Positions 17,892-26,077 of a stretch of 64,000 bases of DNA are shown here, piece by piece; the stretch's first letter is position 1; every line of letters begins with the position of its first letter. The DNA lies in contig CBDFMY010000003.1 of the NCBI GenBank assembly GCA_965249835.1, positions 434,001-498,000 of the forward strand, read 5' to 3'. Below the pieces are notes generated by a model. That model searched no databases and was not told where the DNA came from. It saw only the letters and a program-made list of their open reading frames with translations. Origin of the DNA: JAHRAW01 sp965249835. GTDB lineage: Bacteria > Pseudomonadota > Gammaproteobacteria > Arenicellales > Poriferihabitantaceae. Made by a program: the position numbers and the translations under genes.

Positions 17892-18018
17892 CGGCCGATT
17901 TTACCACTGTTGGCTCCCCCGCATCTCACCTTTCCTTCATCGGTGAAGTTACACTCAAGAGTTGAATTCACGGCATCAAACAAACCCTTGACCGAACATC
18001 GGCGATATAGTATACAGA

Positions 18019-18026
18019 TTGTCGAC
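18019..18026. promoter_or_regulatory. TTGTCGAC half-site in the GntR / DHDPS-family divergent gap
   Basis: The 172-bp gap 17892-18063 contains TTGTCGAC followed by TTGA, matching the left arm and centre of the 30-bp palindrome near 14768. A GTATAC lies about ten bases upstream. It may be a degenerate second operator of the same regulator. Confidence 0.4.
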
Positions 18027-18063
18027 TTGAAAACCGCGCACTGAAACGCTCGAGGATATTTCC

Positions 18064-18996
18064 GTGTTTAAAGGAATCATTCCGCCGGTCATCACACCGT
18101 TCCGTGAGGATTACAGCGTTGATGAATCAGGATGCGCCGAAATCATCGAATATATGATTGCCGGCAAAGCACACGCGATCATCGTCGGAGGAACAACCGG
18201 CGAGAGTTATGCGCTGTCCACCGAGGAACGTGTGCACCAGTTTCATTTCGCCAATTCAGTCATCAACGGGCGCGTGCCGATGCTGTGCGGTGTCAACGAC
18301 ATGACCACCCCGCTTGCCTGCGCACTTGCCAAAGCCGCACGCGAAGCCGGGGCTGACGGATTGCTCGTAGCCGCACCGCCTTATTCGCTACCGACCGAAA
18401 GTGAGCTTGCCGCCCACTGCCTGTCAATTGATCGTGCCGCCGACCTTCCCATCATGCTGTATAACTATCCCGGACGCACTGGTGTCACTATGGGGCCGGA
18501 ATTCCTCGGCATCGTCGGACAATACGATCACTTTCGTTGCATCAAGGAAGCGAGCGGCGATATCAATCGTATTCATCTGATTGCACATGAATTTCCACAT
18601 TTCGAGTTAAGTTGCGGCGCGGAAGATCAAGCCCTTGAGTTTTTCGTCTGGGGCGCGACCAGCTGGGTTACGCCGATGGGGAATTTCTTCGCTGAAGAGG
18701 TCGTCGATTTTTATAACGCGTGCGTTCGAGACAAAGATTTTGGCAAAGCGCGACTAATGATGAATGCGCTGTTACCGCTGACTTCGGTGCTCGAACAAAG
18801 CGGCCAACTTGCCCAATCAGTGAAATACGCCTGTGAACTGAAAGGACTCCCGGCTGGCTTGGTGCGCCCGCCATTGCGCGCGATGAACGAGGAATCAAAA
18901 CATGAACTGCGCGAAGTGCTCAAGAGCACACAAACCGCCTTGCACACCATCATGAAACCGGATACAGCAAAAGCCCGCCTTGCCGCCCGGGGATGA
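18064..18996 (+). CDS. DHDPS/NAL-family lyase, probable pyrroline-4-hydroxy-2-carboxylate deaminase
   Basis: 310 aa TIM-barrel. Motifs are GGTTGESYALSTEER (about 42-56), the catalytic Tyr133 in YNYPGRTG and the Schiff-base Lys161 in CIKEASGD. The start is GTG with GAGG upstream. Family members include dihydrodipicolinate synthase, sialic acid lyase and the deaminase that converts the product of D-hydroxyproline oxidation to 2-oxoglutarate semialdehyde. The third reading fits the neighbouring racemase and oxidase. No semialdehyde dehydrogenase is present in the window. Confidence 0.8.
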   Translation: MFKGIIPPVITPFREDYSVDESGCAEIIEYMIAGKAHAIIVGGTTGESYALSTEERVHQFHFANSVINGRVPMLCGVNDMTTPLACALAKAAREAGADGLLVAAPPYSLPTESELAAHCLSIDRAADLPIMLYNYPGRTGVTMGPEFLGIVGQYDHFRCIKEASGDINRIHLIAHEFPHFELSCGAEDQALEFFVWGATSWVTPMGNFFAEEVVDFYNACVRDKDFGKARLMMNALLPLTSVLEQSGQLAQSVKYACELKGLPAGLVRPPLRAMNEESKHELREVLKSTQTALHTIMKPDTAKARLAARG

Positions 18997-19299
18997 GACA
19001 ACATTTGATGAGGGAACCCAACGAGCAGGAAAACCGGCGTGAACGGAAGGCTTGAAGGAAAACGGGTGCTCATCACTGCGGCGGCGCAGGGAATGGGACG
19101 GGCGAGCGCAATCGCCATGGCCCTCAAGGGCGCGGAAGTGTACGCGACCGATGTTGATGAAACAGGCTTGAAACGCCTGCAAGACGATGTGTCGGCGATT
19201 CACATATTCCGCCTTGATGTGACCGACGCCGGGGAAATATTCGCCGCCCCACAAAAAACCGGTGCCCTTGACATATTGTTCAACTGTGCGGGGGTCGTG

Positions 19300-19402
19300 C
19301 ATAGAGTTCCAGTTTCTTTATTCGGGCGATGGCTGCTTCACTGGCGGTATCGGCAATCGCCCAACTGCGGTATGATTTGATACGCAGGCTTTTTATCTGC
19401 AT
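19300..19402 (-). pseudogene. Transposase N-terminal fragment
   Basis: On the minus strand an ATG at 19402 opens about 34 codons beginning MQIKSLRIKSYRSWAIAD and ending at the SDR junction (KKLELYA). The style matches N-termini of helix-turn-helix/rve transposases as I recall them. CAGGAGAC precedes the ATG. The rest of the transposase has been deleted. Confidence 0.6.
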
Positions 19403-19480
19403 CGGGTAGTCTCCTGTGATTTAAGTGAAAAGATTTCACCTTAGACTACCCGATTTCCTTAACTAATAAAGTCTCATTTG
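19303..19480. mobile_element. Insertion-sequence remnant with nested inverted repeats
   Basis: A 12-bp perfect inverted repeat (19401-19412 and 19443-19454, ATCGGGTAGTCT and complement) encloses a second one (GTGAAA/TTTCAC). The inner face contains the transposase ribosome site and part of its start codon. The exact right boundary is uncertain, somewhere in 19455-19490. Confidence 0.6.
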
Positions 19481-19765
19481 TATCTGAGCCCGGACAGGCA
19501 CGGGATTTCGTGGGCCGGGGTATCCGTTGTAATGCGATATGCCCGGGAACAATTCGCACGCCGTCGCTGAAACAGCGAATGCGCGATACCGGAGATTACG
19601 ATAAATCCATGGCGGCATTTCTCGCCCGCCAACCCATCGGGCGGCTCGCCGAGGCAGATGAGGTCACTGGCATCATCATTCATCTGGCAAGTGATGAATC
19701 AAAATTTACCACCGGCACGGTGAATATTATAGATGGCGGGTGGTCGCTTTAACCCGGTGCCTGTG

Positions 19766-20617
19766 ATGCGAACAAGATTTATCGGTGCTGGCAGTATGGG
19801 GTGCGGAATGGCGAAGAATCTTTTGCGTAGCGGCCATGCGCTTACCGTCATAGCCCACAATAACCGTGCGCCCATCGAAGATTTGGTCGCGCACGGCGCG
19901 CAGGAAGTATCGTCATATGATGCATTAGCGAAAGCCTCCGATACAATCGTCTTGTGCGTAACCGGCAACACGGCGGCAAGCGAGATCATCGAAGCGTTGC
20001 GCCCTTCTTTGTGTCCTTCAATGATGATGATCGACACCACCACCAACCCCCCCGATGCAACCATGGAATTCGCTGCGCTTCTTTCCAAGAACGGTATTTC
20101 CTATGTCGAATCACCGGTGAGCGGTGGGGCTCTTGGTGGGATTGTCGGTTGCGCGGAGAAGGATTTTGAGCGTGCGCGAGCAGTGTTGTCGTGTTTTTGC
20201 AAGCGGGTGGAGCGTTTCGGCGAAGTTGGCGCGGGAAGCCGCGCAAAACTCGTCAGCAATTTTCTCGCTCTGGGAACCGCCACCTTGGTGGTGGAGACTT
20301 TTAACTACGTGCGGACATTGGGCGTGGATTGGGAAAAATTGTATAGTTTGGCCCGGTTGGGACCGGGCCGTTCCTCGGCCTTGGAGCGCATACTTGATCA
20401 CGCGCTGTCGAGGGACTATTGCGGCTATGTGTTCTCCATTGAAAATACCTTGAAATACTTCGCCTACATTTGCGATATGTTGGGTCAAATCGAAACGACC
20501 TCAAATCAACATCCGTATCTCGCCTCCCTCATGCGAACCATTTATCAAGAAGCCGCCGAAAACGGGTATGGGAAACGGATGTTGAGTGAACAGCTTGACC
20601 CAGAATTAACGAAATAA
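19766..20617 (+). CDS. Beta-hydroxyacid dehydrogenase family (3-hydroxyisobutyrate / tartronate semialdehyde reductase type)
   Basis: 283 aa, slightly short for the family (about 290-300). The Rossmann motif is FIGAGSMGCGMAKNLLRSGH, the substrate motif is SPVSGGALGG (about 113-122), and the catalytic lysine is in RAKLVSNFLALG. It begins 13 bp after the broken SDR; an in-frame ATG at 19733 would overlap the SDR and is less likely. The substrate is unknown. Confidence 0.8.
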   Translation: MRTRFIGAGSMGCGMAKNLLRSGHALTVIAHNNRAPIEDLVAHGAQEVSSYDALAKASDTIVLCVTGNTAASEIIEALRPSLCPSMMMIDTTTNPPDATMEFAALLSKNGISYVESPVSGGALGGIVGCAEKDFERARAVLSCFCKRVERFGEVGAGSRAKLVSNFLALGTATLVVETFNYVRTLGVDWEKLYSLARLGPGRSSALERILDHALSRDYCGYVFSIENTLKYFAYICDMLGQIETTSNQHPYLASLMRTIYQEAAENGYGKRMLSEQLDPELTK

Positions 20618-20633
20618 TGAGCCCAGCGAAACC

Positions 20634-20918
20634 TCAGGAAAAAATCTTCTCGCCCTGTTGATCGATCAGCGTTTTGGCTTTGCTGATGATCAGCGCGACG
20701 GCTGCTTCTTTGGTGGGGGATGCGTCGGCGCGGATGAAGGTGTGCTGTTTGGTTTCATCGTCGATGACCTTGCGGATGACCGCTTCGGTGGACCAGCCGC
20801 CGGCGACCTGATGCGGGCACGGGCTGATGCTGAACCCATCGTGTTGCACCGCTGGCACCGCCGGTTGTTTGGTGCCGGACGCGCCGCTTTGGAATAATCC
20901 TTTCAAAAACTTAATCAT
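20634..20918 (-). CDS. HlyU-family small protein
   Basis: 94 aa. A short N-terminal amphipathic segment (MIKFLKGLFQSG) is followed by the family core: DGFSISPCPHQVAGGW, then an HTFIRAD motif and a C-terminal helix AKTLIDQQGEKIF. HlyU proteins are small regulators in vibrios, but most relatives are uncharacterised. It follows sthA on the same strand after 3 bp, so the two are probably co-transcribed. Confidence 0.75.
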   Translation of the reverse strand: MIKFLKGLFQSGASGTKQPAVPAVQHDGFSISPCPHQVAGGWSTEAVIRKVIDDETKQHTFIRADASPTKEAAVALIISKAKTLIDQQGEKIFS

Positions 20919-20921
20919 GGG

Positions 20922-22343
20922 TTAATTTCGTGCGGTTGCTTTCGGTTCGTCGCCCAGTGCCACGATGCGGTTGTGCGCATACAACGCGGCCACCTTGTAG
21001 GCTTCGGCCAGAGTCGGATAGTTGAACGCGTTTTCGAGAAAATAATCCAACGTGCCCTTGAGAGTCAACACCGCCTGGCCGATGTGAATCAATTCAGTGG
21101 CGCCCTCGCCGACAATGTGAACGCCGAGCAAGCGCCGCGTCTTGGTGGAAAAAATGGCTTTGATCATGCCCGAATCCAGCCCCATGACCTTGCCGCGGGA
21201 AGTCTCACGCAGCGGCGTGATGCCGACTTCATATGGAATCTTGCGCTCGATCACTTCCTCTTCGGACATGCCGACGGTGGACATTTCCGGCACCGCGTAA
21301 ATGCCGTAGGGGAAAAACTCCGGCGGCTTGTATACCGGCTCGCCGAGCGCGTGCAACACCGCAATGCGGCCTTGTTCGAGGGAGATGGAAGCCAAACTGG
21401 GGAAGCCGATGACATCGCCGGCGGCATAAATATGCGGCACTGCGGTCTGGAAATGTTCATTGACCGACAGCCGCCCGCGATGATCCACCTCCAGCCCGAA
21501 CCGGTCGAGGCCAAGGGTGTCGGTGGCACCAACCCGACCGGCGGCGAATAACACCATGTCGGAAGCGAACGCGCGACCGCTTTCCAGATGCACCACGCAA
21601 GTGCCATTTTTCTTGATCTCAATGCGGTCGACTTTTTGCCCGAATTGCAACCGCACGCCGGCATCGACGATGTCGTGACGAAAGTGCATCAGGATTTCTT
21701 TGTCGATGAAATCAAGCATAGTCGCGCGCGGTTCGATCAGCGTGACACTAATATCCAGTGTCTTGAAGATGGTGGCATACTCCACTCCGACCACGCCGGC
21801 GCCGATGACCGTTATTGAGCGGGGCAGTTTTTGCATGCGGGTTACTTCGTCGCTGTCGATGACGGTGGTGCCGTTAAACGGAACATAGTCCGGTCGGTAG
21901 GTGCGCGTGCCGACGGTGATGATGAAGTTATCGGCGGTCATGACCAGCGTGTCTCCGTTGGCGGTGTCGACTTCGACCGTTTTGTCGTCGATGAAATGGC
22001 AGTGACCGCAGACGATTTCGACACCGTTGCGCATCAGTTGATCCTCAAGAATGTCCACTTCGCGCTTCAGCGTCATGTTCAACCGCCGCATCAGGTCGGC
22101 GGCGGTGATGTCCTGTTTGACGCGGTACGAGCGGCCATAGAACCCGCGTTCACGCCAGCCGGAAAGATTAAGCACGGTCTCGCGCATGGTCTTGCTGGGG
22201 ATGGTGCCGGTGTGCACGCACACCCCGCCGACCTCGGCCATGCCGTCGATGACCGCGACCTTGCGTCCCAGTTTGGCGGCCTGGATGGCGGCGGTTTTGC
22301 CGGCCGGGCCGCTACCGATGACGATGACGTCGTGTTTCTGCAT
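20922..22343 (-). CDS. sthA: Soluble pyridine nucleotide transhydrogenase
   Basis: 473 aa flavoprotein (E. coli SthA is 466) that equilibrates NADPH with NAD+ in the cytoplasm. FAD motif GSGPAGKTAAIQAAKLG is near residue 9, and the NAD motif GAGVVGVEYA is in the middle. The active-site segment is CVHTGTIPSK. It has one cysteine and lacks the second of the disulfide reductases, as SthA does, which separates it from lipoamide dehydrogenase. The ATG at 22343 (MQKHDVIVIG) is chosen by homology; the reading frame extends further upstream without a credible start. Confidence 0.9.
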   Translation of the reverse strand: MQKHDVIVIGSGPAGKTAAIQAAKLGRKVAVIDGMAEVGGVCVHTGTIPSKTMRETVLNLSGWRERGFYGRSYRVKQDITAADLMRRLNMTLKREVDILEDQLMRNGVEIVCGHCHFIDDKTVEVDTANGDTLVMTADNFIITVGTRTYRPDYVPFNGTTVIDSDEVTRMQKLPRSITVIGAGVVGVEYATIFKTLDISVTLIEPRATMLDFIDKEILMHFRHDIVDAGVRLQFGQKVDRIEIKKNGTCVVHLESGRAFASDMVLFAAGRVGATDTLGLDRFGLEVDHRGRLSVNEHFQTAVPHIYAAGDVIGFPSLASISLEQGRIAVLHALGEPVYKPPEFFPYGIYAVPEMSTVGMSEEEVIERKIPYEVGITPLRETSRGKVMGLDSGMIKAIFSTKTRRLLGVHIVGEGATELIHIGQAVLTLKGTLDYFLENAFNYPTLAEAYKVAALYAHNRIVALGDEPKATARN

Positions 22344-22617
22344 GATTTTTTTTCTTGGGGCGGTCGTCTGATTGGAATTCTGATGGTCAAACTTTGCGTT
22401 TGACCGCATTGTATTCGATTTTGCCCGGCGAAGAACGCTTGGTCGGCGGCGGTGTCGGCGGCTGGGATGAGGGGTTGATTTTTTGGTGATTTGTGAAATA
22501 ATTGCCTACTTACAACGAGTTTGGAGATAGTTATATTCCATGTGGTTTGTCTTTTATAGATATTTATTCTATTTATCGCCTGTTTTACAAACTAATATAC
22601 TTCGAGTTCACATTATT

Positions 22618-24111
22618 ATGCCCAATAAAGAAAATGGTTCCCCGGGACCGCAAAAAATGCTGGAGAAACTGCGCGCCAGCACCACCGGCCTAGGCGTGCA
22701 ATATCAACTCGCCAGCGGCGAGAAAACCCGGCGAATCTACCTCGACAGCACCGCCAGCACGCTGCAACTCGGCATCGCCCGGGACATCATGGACAAATAC
22801 CTGCCCTATTACGCCAACACCCACAGCAACGCCCACTTCAACGCAAAACTCTCCTCGCGGGAATTTGAATGGGCGCACGACATGGTGCTGGAGTTCGTCA
22901 ATGCCGACCCGAAAACCCACGGCTGTTTTTTCGTCGGCAGCGGCACCACCGGCGGCATCAACCGCGTGGCGCGCACCCTGTCGCGCAAATGGCCGGAGCG
23001 AGACGTGGTCATCACCACCGTCATGGAACACCACTCCAACGACCTGCCTCACCGAAAGAATTTCAATCAGGTGGTTCACGTGCCGGTGCGGGTCACCGAA
23101 AGCGGCTTCGGTTGCGCCGATGTCTCTCACATTGAACAGGCGTTGCGCGACCATGCCGGGCGCGTGAATTATGTTTCGGTGACCGGCGTGTCCAATGTCA
23201 CCGGCATCGTCAACCCGATTCACGACATCGCCGAAGTGGCACACCGCCACGGCGCGCTGATTATGGTGGATGCGGCGCAGATGGCGGCGCATGTGCCGAT
23301 CCAAATGTGCGGCCATAAAAACCCGGCGCGCAATCTTGATATCGTGTGCCTGTCGGGACACAAGATTTATGTGCCGGCCTCGCCGGGGGCGGTGATTACC
23401 CGCCGCGATTTGTTCGCCGAGGTCGAGCCCGATGAAGTCGGCGGCGGCATGGTGGATGATGTGTATCTCGACCGCTACTTGTCCACGGATAAATTTCCCG
23501 ATCGCGAAGAAGCCGGCACACCAAACATCGCCGGCGCCATCGCGCTGGCTTCGGTGTTGTGCGCGCTTAAAAAAATCGGCATGGAATTCATTGATGCGGA
23601 AGAGACGCAGTTAATCAACAACGCCATCGCGCAGTTGTCAAAAATAAACGATGTGGTGGTTTACGGCGAAACCGACACCGGCAAATGCCAGCGCGCCAGT
23701 GCGCTGTCTGTCAACATTCGCGGCATGCACCACTCGCTGACCGCCGCCATTCTCAATGACTACTTCAACATCGCCGTGCGCAACGCCTGTTTCTGCGCGC
23801 ATCCCTACGTGCGCGAGATGATCGCCGACGACCTCGGCGAACACATGGACGGCTTGAGCAACGAAGAACTCGAAGCGCTGGCGGATTTGCATCGCGGCAT
23901 GGTGCGCGCCAGTTTTGGTTTGTATAACGACCAAAAAGATGTCGACGCGCTGGCGGCTGCGCTGCGACAAATCTCCGAAAACAAAGACTACTACCAGTCG
24001 CAATACCACCAACCCGATGCCTGCGACGAATATTTTCACAACACTTTCGCCTTCGATAGCACGCCGGTGTTCTCGGCTCGCAACGAAGTCAATCGCTGGT
24101 TTGCGAATTAA
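22618..24111 (+). CDS. Class V aminotransferase, cysteine desulfurase/selenocysteine lyase type
   Basis: 497 aa, longer than SufS/IscS (about 400) by N- and C-terminal extensions. PLP lysine lies in LSGHKIYVP, the preceding aspartate in MVDAAQMAAH, and TVMEHHSN matches the family's EHHSN motif. The cysteine in NACFCAHPYV aligns with the sulfur-accepting cysteine of SufS-like enzymes. No Fe-S assembly genes lie nearby, so the sulfur acceptor is unknown. The ATG at 22618 is selected because the upstream reading is AT-rich leader DNA. Confidence 0.78.
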   Translation: MPNKENGSPGPQKMLEKLRASTTGLGVQYQLASGEKTRRIYLDSTASTLQLGIARDIMDKYLPYYANTHSNAHFNAKLSSREFEWAHDMVLEFVNADPKTHGCFFVGSGTTGGINRVARTLSRKWPERDVVITTVMEHHSNDLPHRKNFNQVVHVPVRVTESGFGCADVSHIEQALRDHAGRVNYVSVTGVSNVTGIVNPIHDIAEVAHRHGALIMVDAAQMAAHVPIQMCGHKNPARNLDIVCLSGHKIYVPASPGAVITRRDLFAEVEPDEVGGGMVDDVYLDRYLSTDKFPDREEAGTPNIAGAIALASVLCALKKIGMEFIDAEETQLINNAIAQLSKINDVVVYGETDTGKCQRASALSVNIRGMHHSLTAAILNDYFNIAVRNACFCAHPYVREMIADDLGEHMDGLSNEELEALADLHRGMVRASFGLYNDQKDVDALAAALRQISENKDYYQSQYHQPDACDEYFHNTFAFDSTPVFSARNEVNRWFAN

Positions 24112-24409
24112 TGGCCCAACGATGCCCGATTTGGGCGACGCGGTAAAAACCCCTCATTCGGTAGCCAATAGGGTGGATTTGCATGGACTCTCCTCTTGAG
24201 TTGATGTGCCACATGCTTATGAGCATCTGCAGACCCCGGATCGCCGGAAGGCGTTTAGCGGCCTCGGTGGCGGCTCTTTGTCGCCACGAGGTTTGCCGGT
24301 CAGTTTGTTCTCGCCAACGCCCTGGCGGGCTCGCTTTGCTCACGAAAAATCGCGCCGCGTGATTTTTTGCTATGATGGGTGCTCATAGCCACTTTCGGGG
24401 GACCTCGTT
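24112..24409. other. Intergenic region, no gene recognised
   Basis: About 300 bp between the aminotransferase and CBS genes. Open frames on both strands show no recognisable domain. Only a likely promoter next to the CBS gene can be supported. Confidence 0.5.
24369..24376 (+). promoter_or_regulatory. Candidate extended -10 element for the CBS gene
   Basis: TGCTATGAT matches the extended -10 pattern (TGnTATAAT, one mismatch) about 33 bp upstream of the ATG. No clear -35 is seen, which is acceptable for an extended -10 promoter. Confidence 0.35.
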
Positions 24410-24838
24410 ATGAGCACAGTGGGCGACATTCTGGAAGGCGGAAACGGTGATATTTGGAGCGTGCGCTCCGACCAGTCGGTGCTGGACGGAATCCGTCTGA
24501 TGGCGGAAAAGGGCATCGGCGCGGTGCTGGTGATTGATGAAGGCCACCTGTCGGGAATACTCAGCGAGCGAGATTACGCGCGCAAAATCATTCTCGAAGA
24601 CCGCTCATCGCACGACACATCGGTGCGCGACATCATGACCCGCGACCCGGTCACCACCACCCGCGCGGCCAGCGTCGCCGAGTGCATGTCGCTGATGACC
24701 GACAACCACTTTCGCCACCTGCCGGTGGTCGAGGGCAAGCAAGTGGTCGGCATGATTTCCATCGGCGACCTGGTCAAAGCGGTAATCAAGGAACAGCAGT
24801 TCACCATCGACCAATTACAACATTACATCTCCGGTTGA
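24410..24838 (+). CDS. Two-CBS-domain protein
   Basis: 142 aa consisting almost wholly of a CBS pair. The first repeat (about 17-70) contains GIGAVLVIDEGHLSGILSERDYARKI; the second (about 78-130) contains HFRHLPVVEGKQVVGMISIGDLVKAV. Such stand-alone modules bind adenosine nucleotides and adjust partner proteins. No partner is adjacent, so the role is open. Confidence 0.88.
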   Translation: MSTVGDILEGGNGDIWSVRSDQSVLDGIRLMAEKGIGAVLVIDEGHLSGILSERDYARKIILEDRSSHDTSVRDIMTRDPVTTTRAASVAECMSLMTDNHFRHLPVVEGKQVVGMISIGDLVKAVIKEQQFTIDQLQHYISG

Positions 24839-24896
24839 GGGTGCGACAACGATGCATCGTTGTATGTGTTCACTAATTCACTGCACGTTTTATTCC

Positions 24897-24958
24897 TTTC
24901 CAGCGGTGTTTTAGCACCGCCCTCTCGGCCGTCGTTCTCGCCGAAGGCGGAAAAAACC
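24897..24958. repeat. Dispersed repeat family B, copy 2
   Basis: Counterpart of 40-100, with the same CCCTCTCGGCCGTC and GGCGGAAAAAAC blocks. It lies in the 639-bp non-coding stretch 24839-25477. Confidence 0.6.
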
Positions 24959-24968
24959 GCCATCCCTG

Positions 24969-25158
24969 CCGTCATCCTCGCATCAAACGGCGCGGCTACG
25001 CCGCGTCTGGATCCCCGCCTGCCGATGAGGATGACGGTCTGGGGATATGGTTTGGATTATGACGGTATTCGTTACTCTCATCGTTTTTTAGTTCTGGGTT
25101 CTCGCCTTTGGCGAGAACAACAGACTGGATTCCCGCCTGCCGGCGAGAATGACGAATG
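24969..25158. repeat. Cluster of REP-like inverted repeats
   Basis: CCGTCATCCTC (24969-24979) pairs with GAGGATGACGG (25026-25036) around a smaller GC-rich inverted repeat. A second perfect stem, TTCTCGCC-TTT-GGCGAGAA, spans 25099-25117. The pieces near 25018-25036 and 25128-25155 share a CCCGCCTGCCG...GATGACG/GAATGACG pattern typical of extragenic palindromes. No coding function is seen. Confidence 0.6.
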
Positions 25159-25261
25159 ATAGGTATTAGTGAATTGAGAGGACAAAGGCGCGTTGAGAAG
25201 CCAAAGCACACGAGAGAAAAAGTTCGGTTTGACCGGACTCATTAATTACGAACAAACATTG

Positions 25262-25487
25262 CGCGCCGCATTTTGCGCGTATCATCCCTGATACGCGCCC
25301 TTCGGGCTCGCTTCGCTCGCGCCAATCAATTCATGGCACTCCCGGCGATTTTTTCGTTGTCAGGCAAGGCGTACGAGGAGCGAGGGAGGGAGCATACACT
25401 AAGTATGTGACTGACCGAGCGACGATGCGCAACACTACACAGCAAAACGACCATGGCGACGAAAAGGCAAGCGCAATTCAATACCCA
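25262..25487 (+). repeat. Dispersed repeat family A, copy 2
   Basis: Module beta (about 25274-25350, containing GCGTATCATCCCTGATACGC and GGGCTCGCTTCGCTCGCGCC) is joined at the GATTTTTTCG string to module alpha (about 25350-25445). It ends in CGAAAAGGCAAGCGCAA within a few bases of the lytic transglycosylase stop codon at 25478. Relative to copy 1 the order of modules is reversed. Confidence 0.8.
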
Positions 25488-26065
25488 CACCGCTTGAGTT
25501 GTGCACGGTAGCGCACAGCTTGACGCGCCACGCGCTTGGCTACATTCCGCAACCATTTTTTTCTTTGGTAGGTTCCACGTGCGTAGCCTCTCCAGCCCTC
25601 GTGATAAGCAAGGTAGTTTCGATAAGCATCGCTCGCGGGGATTTTCAATTGCCTTCGGGTTTGCGCGACATACCAGCCGATGAAATCCATCGCATCGGAA
25701 AACCGGTCGCGTTGCGCGAGGAAGTTGCCGGCGCTTTTTTTGTATAGGCGCCAGGTACCGTCCAACGCCTGGGCGTAACCGAACGCCGATGACGGGCGTT
25801 TCAGCGGGATGCCGAGGAAACGTTTGCGCTTCGGTTTGGCGTTGGCGTCAAACCCGGATTCCTGGCGCATGATGGCGAGTAGCACCGCCGCATCCGCCCG
25901 CCATTTTTTTGCGGCGCGGCGCGTGTGTTTATACCACCCGGGTTTTTGTGCGAATATTTTGCAGGCGTTGTCGGTGTGCCTCGGCGGTGCCGTGGCGCAA
26001 CCGGAGACGAGGACGGCAAACACCACCAGCAGCAAGACGTAATGTGAATGGCGCGCGCGCATCAA
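25478..26065 (-). CDS. SLT-type lytic transglycosylase-like lipoprotein
   Basis: 195 aa. A signal peptide ends in a lipobox (LVSGC, Cys at about 23), so it is membrane-anchored in the periplasm. The catalytic glutamate is in IMRQESGFD, followed by an FGYAQALDGTWRLY segment and YLAYHEGWRGY, the arrangement of family 1 lytic transglycosylases that cleave peptidoglycan. It follows the MFS gene after 12 bp. Confidence 0.83.
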   Translation of the reverse strand: MMRARHSHYVLLLVVFAVLVSGCATAPPRHTDNACKIFAQKPGWYKHTRRAAKKWRADAAVLLAIMRQESGFDANAKPKRKRFLGIPLKRPSSAFGYAQALDGTWRLYKKSAGNFLAQRDRFSDAMDFIGWYVAQTRRQLKIPASDAYRNYLAYHEGWRGYARGTYQRKKWLRNVAKRVARQAVRYRAQLKRCGY

Positions 26066-26077
26066 CCTTCCCGCCGC

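Larger units (their letters stand above)
19039..19752 (+). pseudogene. Short-chain dehydrogenase/reductase, disrupted by an IS remnant
   Basis: The 5' part (to about 19302) encodes the SDR cofactor region (LITAAAQGMGRASAIA) and the NCAG motif. The 3' part (from about 19485) encodes GRGIRCNAICPGTIRTPS and ends in the usual TGTVNIIDGG. The central part with the catalytic Ser-Tyr-Lys is gone, replaced by about 170 bp of transposon DNA, so the enzyme must be inactive. An SDR here would have completed the imino-acid catabolic set or acted on a related substrate. Confidence 0.85.

Noticed and set aside
24089..24343. 84-aa minus-strand frame
   Set aside because: It overlaps the end of the aminotransferase gene and has no domain or ribosome site.
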